DNA of 64,000 nucleotides from positions 62,001 to 126,000 of the forward strand of contig JAFAMD010000016.1 of the NCBI GenBank assembly GCA_019233755.1, written 5' to 3'. Position 1 is the stretch's first letter; every line of letters begins with the position of its first letter. This stretch comes from Acidobacteriaceae bacterium (GTDB lineage Bacteria; Acidobacteriota; Terriglobia; Bryobacterales; Bryobacteraceae). Made by a program: the position numbers and the translations under genes. A model generated the notes under the pieces. It was not told the DNA's origin. It was given only the letters and a program-made list of their open reading frames with translations, and ran no database searches. This document shows positions 1 through 9,326 of this stretch, one piece after another.

Positions 1-163
1 GAACACTGTGGAAGTGGTGCAGGCACAGCAGTCCGTCGCAGATGCGAATGAAAATTTCATTTCTGCGGAATATCAGTACAACATCGCCAAAGTCTCCCTC
101 GCACGTGCGTTAGGCGTCGCGGAAGAGAACATGAAGACCTACTTCAGCTACAAAAAACCGTGA
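1..163 (+). CDS. TolC-family outer-membrane efflux protein, C-terminal end (partial)
   Basis: The window opens inside a gene read from base 2, with a TGA stop at 161-163, so only about 53 C-terminal residues are visible. They read as an amphipathic helix with the pattern VEVVQAQQSVADANENF followed by YQYNIAKVSLARALG. This is the typical final coiled-coil and membrane-proximal segment of TolC/OEP proteins, trimeric outer-membrane channels that work with HlyD-type adaptors and RND or ABC pumps. No partner pump lies next to it here. A HlyD adaptor and ABC ATPase sit at 29-31 kb, but a functional link would be speculation. The family call rests on this short tail only. Confidence 0.8.
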   Translation, partial: NTVEVVQAQQSVADANENFISAEYQYNIAKVSLARALGVAEENMKTYFSYKKP

Positions 164-181
164 AAGGCTCGGCCGCCGGCC

Positions 182-1759
182 CTATTTTTCCAGATAGAAG
201 CTGCCTGCAAAGAGCGCATCGATGCCCGACGAATAGAAGCTGCGAACGGCGTCACGAGGCGTGCAGACCAGCGGATCGCCGAACAGGTTGAAGCTCGTGT
301 TGTAAAGCACAGGCAAGCCGGTCGAGGCGCCCGCGGCCGTCAGCAGCGAGTGGTAAAGCGGGTTGGCTTCTTGGCGCACGGTATGGACGCGAATCAGATC
401 GCGGCCGAGAAGCGCCGCGGAAAACGTTTCGCGATGGGCAGGCTTTACTCGCGCGACAGTCGCGAGATACCGCGCGCTGGGACCTGCCTCGAAGTACTCG
501 CTCGCCACTTCTTCAGGAACCGAAGCGGCAAACTTGCGAAAGCTCTCGCGATGCTTGATGTAGACGTTCAGATTCTCCGTAGAAAACGGGTTGAGCGGTG
601 AGGCGAGGATGCTGCGATTGCCAAGCGCGCGCGGGCCGAACTCCATGCGGCCTTGCATCCACGCGACGATTTTATTGTCATTCAAAGCGCGGATGGCCTG
701 GTCGATGAGCTCGCCCTCGGTCAGAAGAAAACGGAAGCGGAGCTTGCAGTTTTCCACGACTTTCTTGATCTCTTCCGCCGAATAGGCCGGCCCGAGACAC
801 AGAGTCTCGAAGGGAACGCGCGCTTTTTCGCGATAAAAGTTGTGCCAGGCATATAAAACCGCGCCCAGCGAGGTGCCCGCGTTGCCGGCTACGGGCTGGA
901 CGAAGACTTTCGTGAACCGCTGTTCCAGCGCACGGATGAGCAGCGCGTTCAGCGCCAGACCTCCGCCGATGGAGACACTCTCGGCCGATGCAAGGGTGGC
1001 GATCACCGTTTCCTCGATAGCCGCTTGCAGGCTGCTGGCGAGGTCGGCCTTTTCTTTTGGAGTGAGCGGCTCCTTCGAACGCAGACCGGTCTCTTCGTAG
1101 AATCGCGCGCTGAAACCGCCCTGCGTCAGATGATCCGCGTCGAAGTAACTGCGGTCCATCTTCGGCCAGGCAGGCTGGGCTCGGTGCAGAATCTTGCGAA
1201 AAGCTTCGAGACATGCCGGCTCGCCGGAAGCCGAGAGCCACTGGACTTTGTGTTCATCGGCGCGCGGCTCGAAGCCGAGCAGGTCTGTGACGCGATTGTA
1301 CAGGTCGCCAAGCGAATCGGGGAAGTACAGCTCGCGGACTGGGGTTAGCTCATTTCCTTGTGCACGGAACAGAACAGCCGAACGAAAATCGCCGGCGCGG
1401 TCGATGCTGAGCGCGGCGCCCTCCTGAAATCCGGAGAGGTAGTAAGCGGCAGCGGCATGCGCATGATGGTGCTCGACAACCACGATTTCGCTCTGAGAGA
1501 AGCGCGCGCGGAGAGCAAGTTGCGCCTGGCTCTCGGCGCCCGTGGCGAAGGGCCGGGCGACGGCCAGGCAACCAATCTCGTCGGCATCGATGCCCGCCAC
1601 CTGGAGTGCCAGATTGAAAGCTTCATCCGGAAAGGCGCCGGGGCGATCGGACCTCGAAACTTTCGCTTGTTCAATAGCGGCGGCGATGCGGCCGTCCTTG
1701 ATAACGCAAACAGACGGATCGCTCAGCAGGCCACCCAGCCCAACCAGAACTCGCGGCAT
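182..1759 (-). CDS. Carbamoyltransferase, NodU/CmcH/TobZ family
   Basis: A 525-residue enzyme expected to transfer a carbamoyl group from carbamoyl phosphate, via carbamoyl-adenylate, to a hydroxyl group of a sugar or secondary metabolite. The N-terminal Kae1/HSP70-like domain carries the iron-binding type motif HHHAHA at residues 97-102. The C-terminal YrdC-like part shows GRMEFGPRALGNRSI, the family signature, and NTSFNLFGDP near the end. The length is slightly below the usual 550-600. The ATG start lies 1 bp from the stop of gltX, so the gene is almost certainly cotranscribed with rsmA and gltX. The acceptor cannot be read from sequence; nearby glycosyltransferases make a cell-surface sugar plausible. 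Confidence 0.9.
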   Translation of the reverse strand: MPRVLVGLGGLLSDPSVCVIKDGRIAAAIEQAKVSRSDRPGAFPDEAFNLALQVAGIDADEIGCLAVARPFATGAESQAQLALRARFSQSEIVVVEHHHAHAAAAYYLSGFQEGAALSIDRAGDFRSAVLFRAQGNELTPVRELYFPDSLGDLYNRVTDLLGFEPRADEHKVQWLSASGEPACLEAFRKILHRAQPAWPKMDRSYFDADHLTQGGFSARFYEETGLRSKEPLTPKEKADLASSLQAAIEETVIATLASAESVSIGGGLALNALLIRALEQRFTKVFVQPVAGNAGTSLGAVLYAWHNFYREKARVPFETLCLGPAYSAEEIKKVVENCKLRFRFLLTEGELIDQAIRALNDNKIVAWMQGRMEFGPRALGNRSILASPLNPFSTENLNVYIKHRESFRKFAASVPEEVASEYFEAGPSARYLATVARVKPAHRETFSAALLGRDLIRVHTVRQEANPLYHSLLTAAGASTGLPVLYNTSFNLFGDPLVCTPRDAVRSFYSSGIDALFAGSFYLEK

Positions 1760-1760
1760 G

Positions 1761-3182
1761 TTAAACCTTTCTCAGTCTTTGGATGACGCGCTCGCGTCCG
1801 ATGCACGTGAAGACCGCAAAGGCGCTTGGACCAACCGGTTGGCCGGTCAGTGCGGCCCGGCTGGCATTGATCAGAACACCGGCTTTCACGCCGCGCTCGT
1901 CGGCCAGTTTGCGCAGATCCCTTTCGACGCTTGCTTCCGTGAACTCGGGGTTCGCAGCAATCCGTTCCGCGAGTTCGTGCAGCAGTTCGCGGGCGCCCGG
2001 CACATCGAGCTTTTCCTGGGCCTTCGGATCGATATCGAAATCGTCGCTGAAATAGGCGCGGCCTTTGGTGGAAAAATCGACCAGCGTGGAGAAGCGTGTG
2101 CGAATCGTATCCACGACGTGCTTGAAGAAGTCCTCATCCCGGTAAGGCTGAAGGCCGTTTTCAGCGAGCGATTGGCGCACGAGCGGGGCAAGCGCGGCTA
2201 CCCCGATGCTGCGGAGATGCTGGGAATTGAGCCAAAGCGCCTTAGGATCGATAGGGTCGCTGTCGCTGAAGTTCACCACCGCGTTGCTGCGATTGACGCC
2301 TTCAAAGCTGAAGGCACTCTCGAGCTCATACAGCGTCATCTGCTCGCGGTTGTCCTTGGGCGACCAGCCGAGCAGGCACAGGAAATTGATGTATCCCAGC
2401 GGCAGGAAACCATAGTCGCGATAGGTGGTCACGCTGACCACCGGGCCATGCCGGCGTTTTGACAACTTCGAGCCGTCGGGCGCGATGAGCAGCGGCAGGT
2501 GCGCGAAGCGGGGTATCGGCGCGCCCGCGGCCTGGAAGAGCAGAATATGCTTGAACGTATTCGAGAGGTGATCCTGCCCGCGAATGATATGCGTGATGCG
2601 CAGGTCGATGTCGTCCGCGCAGGAAGCGAGGTGGTACGTCGGCATCGTGTTACTGCGCAGCAAAGCGAAATCCTCGATGTCGGCGGTGAGCTTCGATTGC
2701 GCGCCGTAGACCTCGTCCTGAAACGCAACTTCGTAGCCCGGATCGCGGTCCACCCGAAACCGAATGACAAACGGCTCACCGGCAGCGGCGCGACGGTCAC
2801 TCTCTTCCCGCGAGAGGCCGCGCATTTCGGGGTTACACAACCACGGACCCTCGCCACGCGGCTTATCTTCCAAATCAGCCGAGGCAGGAGTGAAATCGCG
2901 ATAGGCTAGCCCCTTTGCGAGCAGATCGTAAGCCAGTTGGCGGTGCAGATCCAGCCGTTCGGACTGGCGGTAAAATTCGTCCCAGCCCAGGCCAAGCCAG
3001 TTCAAGCCGTCGTAAATCGATTGCAAGGAGGCGGAAGTGTTGCGATCGATATCGGTGTCATCGATGCGCAGCACCATTGTGCCGTGGTGCTTTCTCGTAT
3101 ATAGCCAGTTGAAAATAAAGGTGCGCGCGCTGCCGATGTGCAGATATCCGGTCGGCGATGGCGCAAAGCGAGCCCGAATCAT
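1761..3182 (-). CDS. gltX: Glutamate--tRNA ligase
   Basis: A 473-residue class I aminoacyl-tRNA synthetase that charges tRNA-Glu (or tRNA-Glx) with glutamate in the cytoplasm. The N-terminus has the class I signature FAPSPTGYLHIGSART (HIGH variant HIGS). The second ATP-binding motif, KLSKRRHG, lies near residue 240. A C-terminal helical anticodon-binding region of about 150 residues follows. The length is normal for bacterial GltX. The gene is the middle member of a minus-strand run: rsmA ends 34 bp upstream of its start, and the carbamoyltransferase begins 1 bp after its stop. Whether the enzyme is discriminating or non-discriminating cannot be told from sequence alone. Confidence 0.97.
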   Translation of the reverse strand: MIRARFAPSPTGYLHIGSARTFIFNWLYTRKHHGTMVLRIDDTDIDRNTSASLQSIYDGLNWLGLGWDEFYRQSERLDLHRQLAYDLLAKGLAYRDFTPASADLEDKPRGEGPWLCNPEMRGLSREESDRRAAAGEPFVIRFRVDRDPGYEVAFQDEVYGAQSKLTADIEDFALLRSNTMPTYHLASCADDIDLRITHIIRGQDHLSNTFKHILLFQAAGAPIPRFAHLPLLIAPDGSKLSKRRHGPVVSVTTYRDYGFLPLGYINFLCLLGWSPKDNREQMTLYELESAFSFEGVNRSNAVVNFSDSDPIDPKALWLNSQHLRSIGVAALAPLVRQSLAENGLQPYRDEDFFKHVVDTIRTRFSTLVDFSTKGRAYFSDDFDIDPKAQEKLDVPGARELLHELAERIAANPEFTEASVERDLRKLADERGVKAGVLINASRAALTGQPVGPSAFAVFTCIGRERVIQRLRKV

Positions 3183-3216
3183 GAAATTTCAGTGTACGAG
3201 AGCTAGGAAAAAAGCT

Positions 3217-3975
3217 CTATCCGCGAAGCTCGGGATTACCTGCCAGGCGCGTGTAGAGATCGACAAACTGATCGATGGATAGCTGCTCGGCGCGCAATCC
3301 GGCCTCGGGCAGTGTATCGGCGCGATCACCGTAATAGGGGCGCAAGTTATTGCGCAGGGTCTTGCGCTTTTGAGCGAAACAACGGCTGACCAGCCGCAGC
3401 AGGTCAGGCAGGTTCGGCGGCGCATGCACTTTACGTTCGAACCGCACGGCGCCCGAATCGACTTTAGGTGGCGGAATGAAGGCGCTTGGCGGCACCTTCG
3501 AGACCAGTTCCAGATTGCAAACGAGCTGAGTCGCCACGGTCAGATAGCCGTAGTCGCGCGTGCCGGGCTTCGCCAGCAGCCGCTCCGCGACTTCCCATTG
3601 CATCAGGAAGACCGCGACGCGAAAGCGGTCGTCGAGAGACAGAAATTTCTCGATGATGGGCGACGTAATGTAATACGGCAAATTGCCGGCAATGACCGCC
3701 GGGCCCCATTGCGCCAGATTTGTCTCCAGTACGTTGGCGGCGTGCACGTGAAGCTTTGGCTCGCCGTCGAATTTTCCGTTTAGGTAGGAAAACAGGGCGG
3801 AATCAAGCTCAATCGCGTGCAACTCATCCGTTCGCGGCAGAAGGTGCCTGGTTAGCGCGCCGCGGCCTGGACCAATTTCGATAACACGGTCTGCGTGCTC
3901 GCCGCAGGCCGCCACTGCGAGTCGCTCCAGAACCGCATCCCGCACAAGAAAGTGCTGTCCCAGTTTTCGCGGCAA
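3217..3975 (-). CDS. rsmA: 16S rRNA dimethyladenosine transferase (KsgA/RsmA)
   Basis: A 252-residue SAM-dependent methyltransferase that dimethylates two adjacent adenosines in helix 45 of 16S rRNA during 30S maturation. It starts with KLGQHFL, the KsgA N-terminal signature. It shows the SAM-binding loop EIGPGRG at residues 33-39 and the adenine-N6 catalytic motif NLPY at 98-101. The start is TTG at 3973-3975: an in-frame TGA lies two codons upstream, so no ATG alternative exists, and only a closely spaced GAGG precedes it. It heads the rsmA-gltX-carbamoyltransferase run and is divergent from the SDR gene at 4063. Confidence 0.96.
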   Translation of the reverse strand: MPRKLGQHFLVRDAVLERLAVAACGEHADRVIEIGPGRGALTRHLLPRTDELHAIELDSALFSYLNGKFDGEPKLHVHAANVLETNLAQWGPAVIAGNLPYYITSPIIEKFLSLDDRFRVAVFLMQWEVAERLLAKPGTRDYGYLTVATQLVCNLELVSKVPPSAFIPPPKVDSGAVRFERKVHAPPNLPDLLRLVSRCFAQKRKTLRNNLRPYYGDRADTLPEAGLRAEQLSIDQFVDLYTRLAGNPELRG

Positions 3976-4062
3976 ACCTCAGTGTAGAACGCGAACGGAT
4001 CACGGACCGGAGGCGAATTCTTTGCCAGTCACTCTTTCCCGATTTGATATATCTACTCTGCT

Positions 4063-4830
4063 ATGCGGCTCGAAGGAAAAACAGCTCTCATCACTGGCTC
4101 CGATCAGGGCATCGGACAAGGAATTGCGATCCGTTTCGCGCAAGAAGGGGCGAATGTCGTCGTGAACTATCGCCGGAACGAAAAAGGCGCGGAGGAGACA
4201 AAAACCCGGATCGAGCAACTCGGCCGGCACGCTGCCATCGTTCAGGCCGACGTGAGCCAGGTCGCCGAGACGCGGCGGTTGCTCCGGGACGGCATAAAGG
4301 CCCTTGGACCGGTGGATATTCTCGTGAACAACGCTGGCATGGAGATTAACGCGGACTTTGTCGATGTGACCGAGGAAGATTACCGGCGTGTGATCGATAC
4401 CAACATGACCAGCGCGTTCTTCCTGACACAGGAGTTTGCCCGGCACCGACGGGAGGAGAAGCGGCCCGGAAGAGTCATCAACATCAGTTCCGTGCACGAA
4501 GAGCTGCCATTCCCGCACTTCACCGCCTACGTCATGAGCAAGGCCGGCATGAAGCTGATGATGAGGAATCTTGCGATCGAGCTCGCGCCTCTGGGCATCA
4601 CGGTGAACAACATCGCACCGGGCGCGATTGAGACGCCCATCAACCGCAAATTGTTCGAAAATAAGGAACTGCTCGATGCGCTCATGGAAAACATTCCGCT
4701 CAAACGGATCGGAAAGCCGGAAGATGTGGCAGGAATAGCGGTGTTTCTCGCTTCGAGCGACGCCGATTACGTCACCGGCGCCTCCATCTTCGTCGATGGC
4801 GGCTTGCTCTGGAACTACAGCGAGCAGTAA
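4063..4830 (+). CDS. SDR-family oxidoreductase (glucose 1-dehydrogenase-like)
   Basis: A 255-residue classical short-chain dehydrogenase. The Rossmann glycine motif TGSDQGIG is at residues 11-18, NNAG at 89-92, the catalytic serine at about 142-143, and YVMSK gives Tyr156 and Lys160. The C-terminal GA-IETPINRK and GIAVFLASSDADYVTGASIFVDGG segments match glucose 1-dehydrogenase and 3-oxoacyl-ACP reductase relatives, so an NAD(P)H-dependent alcohol/ketone reaction is expected. The substrate is not determinable. The basic residues NYRRN after the second strand suggest NADP(H) preference (inference). Its last 16 bases overlap the 3' end of the convergent glycosyltransferase gene. It is divergent from rsmA across 87 bp. 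Confidence 0.9.
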   Translation: MRLEGKTALITGSDQGIGQGIAIRFAQEGANVVVNYRRNEKGAEETKTRIEQLGRHAAIVQADVSQVAETRRLLRDGIKALGPVDILVNNAGMEINADFVDVTEEDYRRVIDTNMTSAFFLTQEFARHRREEKRPGRVINISSVHEELPFPHFTAYVMSKAGMKLMMRNLAIELAPLGITVNNIAPGAIETPINRKLFENKELLDALMENIPLKRIGKPEDVAGIAVFLASSDADYVTGASIFVDGGLLWNYSEQ

Positions 4831-6452
4831 GGCGCAACGGGCTCCGGCGAGTACTCCGGATTACCGAATTCAAAGCCCCTGGCGGTTGAGAGCCCCCGCG
4901 AATAAAAGCGATAGTCAGGAAAAAGGAGACCGGCGTTTTCCTGCGCGAAGATCTGGTGTTCGTCCGCCGGGACAAGAGCATCCCAATCGAGATCAGAAAC
5001 CCCGCTCAGGAATGGGGTATAAAGGACTCTTTTCTTCTCCCGGAGCGCTTGCGCGCCCGCCCAAGCGCCGAGAAAGGCAAGCGAAGCTTCTTGCGGGATT
5101 CTCTGCGCCACGTCAACCAGGAACCTGGCGTTCACCACGCTGAGTTGTGTCGTGACGGCCGAAACGCAGCGCTGCTTCCAGATGTGCGTGAAATAACCCG
5201 GATCGGTCGCGGGCCGGCCCCGATGCGGGCATCCGCAGAACCCGCAGATCCCGAAGTACCGGCCTGCCTCGGTAATGACTCCCTGGCTGTTGCGAATGCG
5301 TCCGCCAATCATGACAGCATCGGGATAGAGCTGCCAGAGCGTTGCCACTTCCGAGATCCAATCCGACTCGTCCAGCTTCAGGTCTTCGCTGCGGAAGTGG
5401 AGAAACGCGTCCCGTCCGGCCGCCTCGCGGGCGACATCGAGGATGGAGCACGCGCTTTCTTTGGCTCTCTCAAGCGTTAGAAGAACAGTGTGGATCGGCA
5501 AGTCGCGCTTCTGCGCGCTCACAAAGTGCCAGTGCGCGCCGCCAGCGAGCAGGGGACTGTTGCGGATGCCAAAACTGGCGCCATCCGGCCGTGAATCCAA
5601 ATAGCGCTGCAGCACGGCCTTCTGCGACGCGTGGACGTACGGCTTAGAAGCCGCGTCATCGGCTGTCGACTCTGCGTGTACGCGCCAACTGTAAACGACC
5701 TCCGGGATATGCACCGCGCCGATGCCGGCAGCGAGAAAGCGTAGGAACAGATCCCAATCCGGACTCGCTTCCGCAGTGGAATCGGTATATGCACCGAGGG
5801 CTAAGGCCTTTTCGCGGTCGATGACACCCAGGTGCGCGATGTAGGCGGAATTCAAAAGCAGAACCGGATCCCAAGATGGTTTGAGGTACGGCTGGTAGAA
5901 GCGGTTGCGGCCGATGATCTTGTCTTCGTCGGTGTAGAGCAGCGGTGGATAACCCGCATTCACAATGCCCCACGTGACGACGCGCAGCGCATCCGGATAG
6001 AGCCAATCATCGCCATCGACCGGCAGAACATAACGTCCGCTGGCCTTCTCGAGGCACAGGCGGAGGCCTCGCGTGATGCCGACGTTTGTCTCGGTGCGGC
6101 AAAGTTTCACCCACCGATACCGGCTGAGTTCCTCGAGATACGCCAGCAACGGCCGGTTCGTGACGCCGTTCGCCAGGATGACCCACTCGCTGCCGTCGCC
6201 CTCATTCTGCGCGGCTAGGCTTTGGGCCAATTCCTTTAAATAGCCTGTCGGACTTCCGTTCCAGACAGGCGTCAGGATGGAAAGCAGGCCCGGTTCAACC
6301 GCCTGAGAGTAGAACCTGTGGCGGAATTGCAGCCGCTGCTCCCGCCAGCGCGCGTACTCTTGCACCTCCCGACTGGGGAAGAAAGTGTCCGCATGGCGTC
6401 GGAGTGTACCCTTCAATCTTCGAACTAGTTCTCGTTTTGTTCGCCGGATCAT
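4815..6452 (-). CDS. Glycosyltransferase family 2 protein, surface glycan type
   Basis: A 545-residue protein with one recognisable GT-A/GT2 domain: LLSILTPVWNGS at about residues 56-67, the nucleotide-sugar metal motif DGDDW at 146-150, and a YTDEDKI segment that resembles O-antigen and rhamnan glycosyltransferases. The N-terminal 50 residues are strongly basic, while the C-terminal half has no clear family. It probably transfers a sugar to a lipopolysaccharide or exopolysaccharide chain at the inner face of the membrane. The ATG at 6450-6452 is preceded by GGAG about 12 bases upstream. The gene is divergent from the double glycosyltransferase at 6483 across only 30 bp, and the two look like one functional pair. 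Confidence 0.88.
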   Translation of the reverse strand: MIRRTKRELVRRLKGTLRRHADTFFPSREVQEYARWREQRLQFRHRFYSQAVEPGLLSILTPVWNGSPTGYLKELAQSLAAQNEGDGSEWVILANGVTNRPLLAYLEELSRYRWVKLCRTETNVGITRGLRLCLEKASGRYVLPVDGDDWLYPDALRVVTWGIVNAGYPPLLYTDEDKIIGRNRFYQPYLKPSWDPVLLLNSAYIAHLGVIDREKALALGAYTDSTAEASPDWDLFLRFLAAGIGAVHIPEVVYSWRVHAESTADDAASKPYVHASQKAVLQRYLDSRPDGASFGIRNSPLLAGGAHWHFVSAQKRDLPIHTVLLTLERAKESACSILDVAREAAGRDAFLHFRSEDLKLDESDWISEVATLWQLYPDAVMIGGRIRNSQGVITEAGRYFGICGFCGCPHRGRPATDPGYFTHIWKQRCVSAVTTQLSVVNARFLVDVAQRIPQEASLAFLGAWAGAQALREKKRVLYTPFLSGVSDLDWDALVPADEHQIFAQENAGLLFPDYRFYSRGLSTARGFEFGNPEYSPEPVAPYCSL

Positions 6453-6482
6453 GCAGGCTTTGTACTCCTATCATGAGCCAGC

Positions 6483-8822
6483 GTGTTGCTATCGTCTAAA
6501 AAGAAAAAGATGAAGCAGCAGGACTCTCTCGAAGCGCAACTGGAAGCAGCGAATGACGCACTGCGCCAGCTTCGGGCGGAGATGCGTGTCGTGCAGCGGC
6601 AGCTTAGCCGGGCGCTCGACATGCTGGAGCGCCAGCAGGACCAGCTTGGGCAGCACGATACGTCACTCGCGCGGCTTGACCGCATCCAGATGGAGATGAT
6701 CACCAGCCGCGTCTGGCGCACGCTTCGCAGCGCCGGACAGGTGGTTTCGCGATTCATGCCCTCGCGCTCCGGCGAAGGCCCGATCGTGCGCGGGCGCGAC
6801 AACTCTTTTCTGGTCTGCGATGAGCCCAAGGCGGCTGATCAGAAGCCGCGCAGCGGCGTGATCACAGTTCGCGGCTGGTGCCTCGCCGAACACGGCGTGG
6901 ATGCCGTGCAAGTGGAGATTCCCGGGTTGCCGCCGCTTGAAACGAAGCCCTCCATTCCCCGCCCCGACGTCAAGAAACAGCATCCGGATCTGGACCCTAC
7001 GGGGCGTGCCGGCTTTGCTCTCGAGTTCGATTCAGCTCCGCTCCGCAACGGCCGCCATACCGTAGCCGTGCGCGTGATCTCGAGGGGTCAGGTGGTCGCC
7101 GATTTCAAGACTGCAATCAGCATCGATCACCAGAAGGGTTACTCCTCTGACTATGACCGCTGGATTCAGGAATTCGAGAAACCAGACGACGAGATCATTG
7201 AGCTCAAGCTGCTCAACCTTGCCTATCGTCCGCTGATCAGCATTGTCATGCCGGTGTTCAACACCAACCCGGCGGAGCTTACGGCAGCCATCGAATCGGT
7301 ACTGCAGCAGTCATACAGCAACTGGCAGCTCTGTATCGCGGATGACTGCTCCTCGGTGCCGGAAGTGCGCGAGATTCTGGAACGCTTTGCCGCGCACGAC
7401 GAGAGAATCAACGTCAGGTACCAACCGCAGCGGGGAGGCATTTCGCGCAACTGTAATGCGGCCTGGGAGAGCGCCACCGGAGACTTCGTCTGTTTCCTCG
7501 ATCATGACGATACACTCGCTCCCCACGCGCTTGCTTATGTCTGTGAAGCGCTGAACCGCGAAAGCGAAGCCGACCTGGTCTACAGCGACGAAGACAAAAT
7601 CGACCAGCGCGGGCGGCGATTCGAACCCTTTTTCAAGCCGGACTGGTCACCGGACTTGCTCCTCTCTGAGAATTACATCTGCCATTTGCTGGTGCTGCGG
7701 CGCGATCTTGCGGAGAGAGTGGGCCGGTTCAATCCCGAATGCGACGGCAGCCAGGATTACGACCTGATTCTGCGCGCGACCACGGAGGCCAACCGCATCG
7801 TTCACATCCCTAAGGTGCTATATCACTGGCGCGCGACAGTAGGGTCCACCGCGACTACCATCGAGAACAAGCAGTATGCGCTCGACGCCGCGCAAAGGGC
7901 GCTCGAAGCTCACTGCCGGCGCTCGGGCCAGCCGCTGACGGTAGAACCTGGCCGCGTAACCGGGCGCTGGCGGGTGCGCTATCCCATACCGGAAGGCGCT
8001 CGCGTCAGCATCATCATCGCTTCGGGCGGCAAGGTGGACGTGCTACGGACCAACCTCGAGACGCTGTTTGCCAAGACGACTTATCCGCACTACGAAGTCG
8101 TGGTGATCGATAACTCCAAACAAGGCGCCGCCATCGAACAGCTCGTGCTGGGCCTTCAGCCGCAGCACCCAAACCTGCGCTATATCGATTGGCGCAACAA
8201 GCCGTTCAACTATTCGGCGATCAACAACACCGCGGCCCGGCAATGCGATTCACCCGTGCTGTTGTTCCTCAATGACGACACTTCGGTGATCGAGCCGGGC
8301 TGGCTGGAAGCGATGGTGGAACTGGTGATGCGGCCCGAAGTAGGCGCGGTCGGCGCGAAACTGCTTTACCCGGATGGCCGCATCCAGCATGCCGGTGTCG
8401 CAATGGGCTTGTATGACAATTGCGGCCATGCGTTCAAGGGACTGGATGGCAGCCTAAGCCATTACTTCGATTTCCCTGACGTGATCCGCAATGTCAGCGC
8501 CATCACCGGCGCCTGTTTCATGGCGAAAGCCGACGTTTTCTGGCAAGTGGGCGGCTTTGATGAGACCGAGTTTGCTGTCGCGTTCAACGACATCGACCTC
8601 GCGCTCAAAATCGGCGACATCGGCTACCGTGTGCTTTATACGCCGCACGCTCTGCTCTACCACCATGAGGCCTTCTCCAAGACATCAAAGGACCTGGTGC
8701 CGCATCCGCTGGAAGTGGAGGGCATGCGGCTGAAATGGGAAAAGGTCATTACAGCCGACCCGTTCTACAGTCCGAATCTCACAAGAAACGACGAAGACTA
8801 CTCGCTGCGAACGCGCAGCTGA
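6483..8822 (+). CDS. Bifunctional glycosyltransferase with two GT2 domains and N-terminal coiled coil
   Basis: A 779-residue protein in four parts. Residues about 12-75 form a coiled coil rich in Glu, Gln and Leu. Residues 120-215 look like a beta-rich accessory domain. GT2 domain A (about 250-450) has SIVMPVFN and FLDHDDT. GT2 domain B (about 507-760) has VSIIIASGG, VVVIDNS and FLNDDTSVIEPGWL. Tandem-GT2 enzymes of this layout usually build alternating or branched O-antigen or capsule chains. The reading frame opens at GTG 6483. An in-frame ATG at 6510 (MKQQDSLEAQ) is an equally good start, because neither has a clear Shine-Dalgarno. It is probably coregulated with the divergent GT gene at 4815-6452. 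Confidence 0.9.
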   Translation: MLLSSKKKKMKQQDSLEAQLEAANDALRQLRAEMRVVQRQLSRALDMLERQQDQLGQHDTSLARLDRIQMEMITSRVWRTLRSAGQVVSRFMPSRSGEGPIVRGRDNSFLVCDEPKAADQKPRSGVITVRGWCLAEHGVDAVQVEIPGLPPLETKPSIPRPDVKKQHPDLDPTGRAGFALEFDSAPLRNGRHTVAVRVISRGQVVADFKTAISIDHQKGYSSDYDRWIQEFEKPDDEIIELKLLNLAYRPLISIVMPVFNTNPAELTAAIESVLQQSYSNWQLCIADDCSSVPEVREILERFAAHDERINVRYQPQRGGISRNCNAAWESATGDFVCFLDHDDTLAPHALAYVCEALNRESEADLVYSDEDKIDQRGRRFEPFFKPDWSPDLLLSENYICHLLVLRRDLAERVGRFNPECDGSQDYDLILRATTEANRIVHIPKVLYHWRATVGSTATTIENKQYALDAAQRALEAHCRRSGQPLTVEPGRVTGRWRVRYPIPEGARVSIIIASGGKVDVLRTNLETLFAKTTYPHYEVVVIDNSKQGAAIEQLVLGLQPQHPNLRYIDWRNKPFNYSAINNTAARQCDSPVLLFLNDDTSVIEPGWLEAMVELVMRPEVGAVGAKLLYPDGRIQHAGVAMGLYDNCGHAFKGLDGSLSHYFDFPDVIRNVSAITGACFMAKADVFWQVGGFDETEFAVAFNDIDLALKIGDIGYRVLYTPHALLYHHEAFSKTSKDLVPHPLEVEGMRLKWEKVITADPFYSPNLTRNDEDYSLRTRS

Positions 8823-8829
8823 TGTCGCG

Positions 8830-9240
8830 TTAACTCCGGCCGTCGAAGCTGTACCGGCCGGGACCTGCCAGAAAGAGGGTAAACGCCCAGCCGAAGTAGA
8901 TCCACGGCAGCTCGCCCTGGTGCGGCCCGAAGAACGCCATCTTGTGGACCAGTACGAACGCTACGCCCGTGTTGATCATGATGATCAAAGTTGCCCAGCG
9001 CGTAGCGAAGCCGATCATTACGAGAATCGAGCAAATACCATCCGACAAAAGCGCAAAGGCCAGGCTTGGCACCGAACCGATATGGAGCGGATTTGGGAAA
9101 TGAGCCGACATAGCACCGAATTCATGGATCTTCTCCCATCCGTGCCTCAGGAACAGCGCGAAGCCCAGCCAGACACGTAAGACAAGTAACGCGAAATCCG
9201 TGGCGGACGGCAGGAATCCCAGTCTCACAAAACTGTTCAT
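8830..9240 (-). CDS. DoxX-family integral membrane protein
   Basis: A 136-residue protein with four predicted transmembrane helices (about residues 15-32, 55-78, 80-98 and 113-130). It has the DoxX/SURF4-like pattern LRVWLGFALFLRHGWEKI near the N-terminus and IYFGWAFTLFLAGPGRYSFD at the C-terminus, as in the DoxD/DoxX quinol-oxidase-associated family. Members are linked to oxidative-stress handling or thiosulfate:quinone oxidoreduction, but most, including this one, have no assigned reaction. It converges on the double glycosyltransferase with 7 bp between stops and stands alone as a gene. Confidence 0.88.
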   Translation of the reverse strand: MNSFVRLGFLPSATDFALLVLRVWLGFALFLRHGWEKIHEFGAMSAHFPNPLHIGSVPSLAFALLSDGICSILVMIGFATRWATLIIMINTGVAFVLVHKMAFFGPHQGELPWIYFGWAFTLFLAGPGRYSFDGRS

Positions 9241-9326
9241 TGCTGCAATCTCGCACGCTGCCGGACGCAGGTCAACTGGCGCCCGCCGCGCTCTAGCTGA
9301 AATCGAGGAGTAGAAGAGGCACCCGG

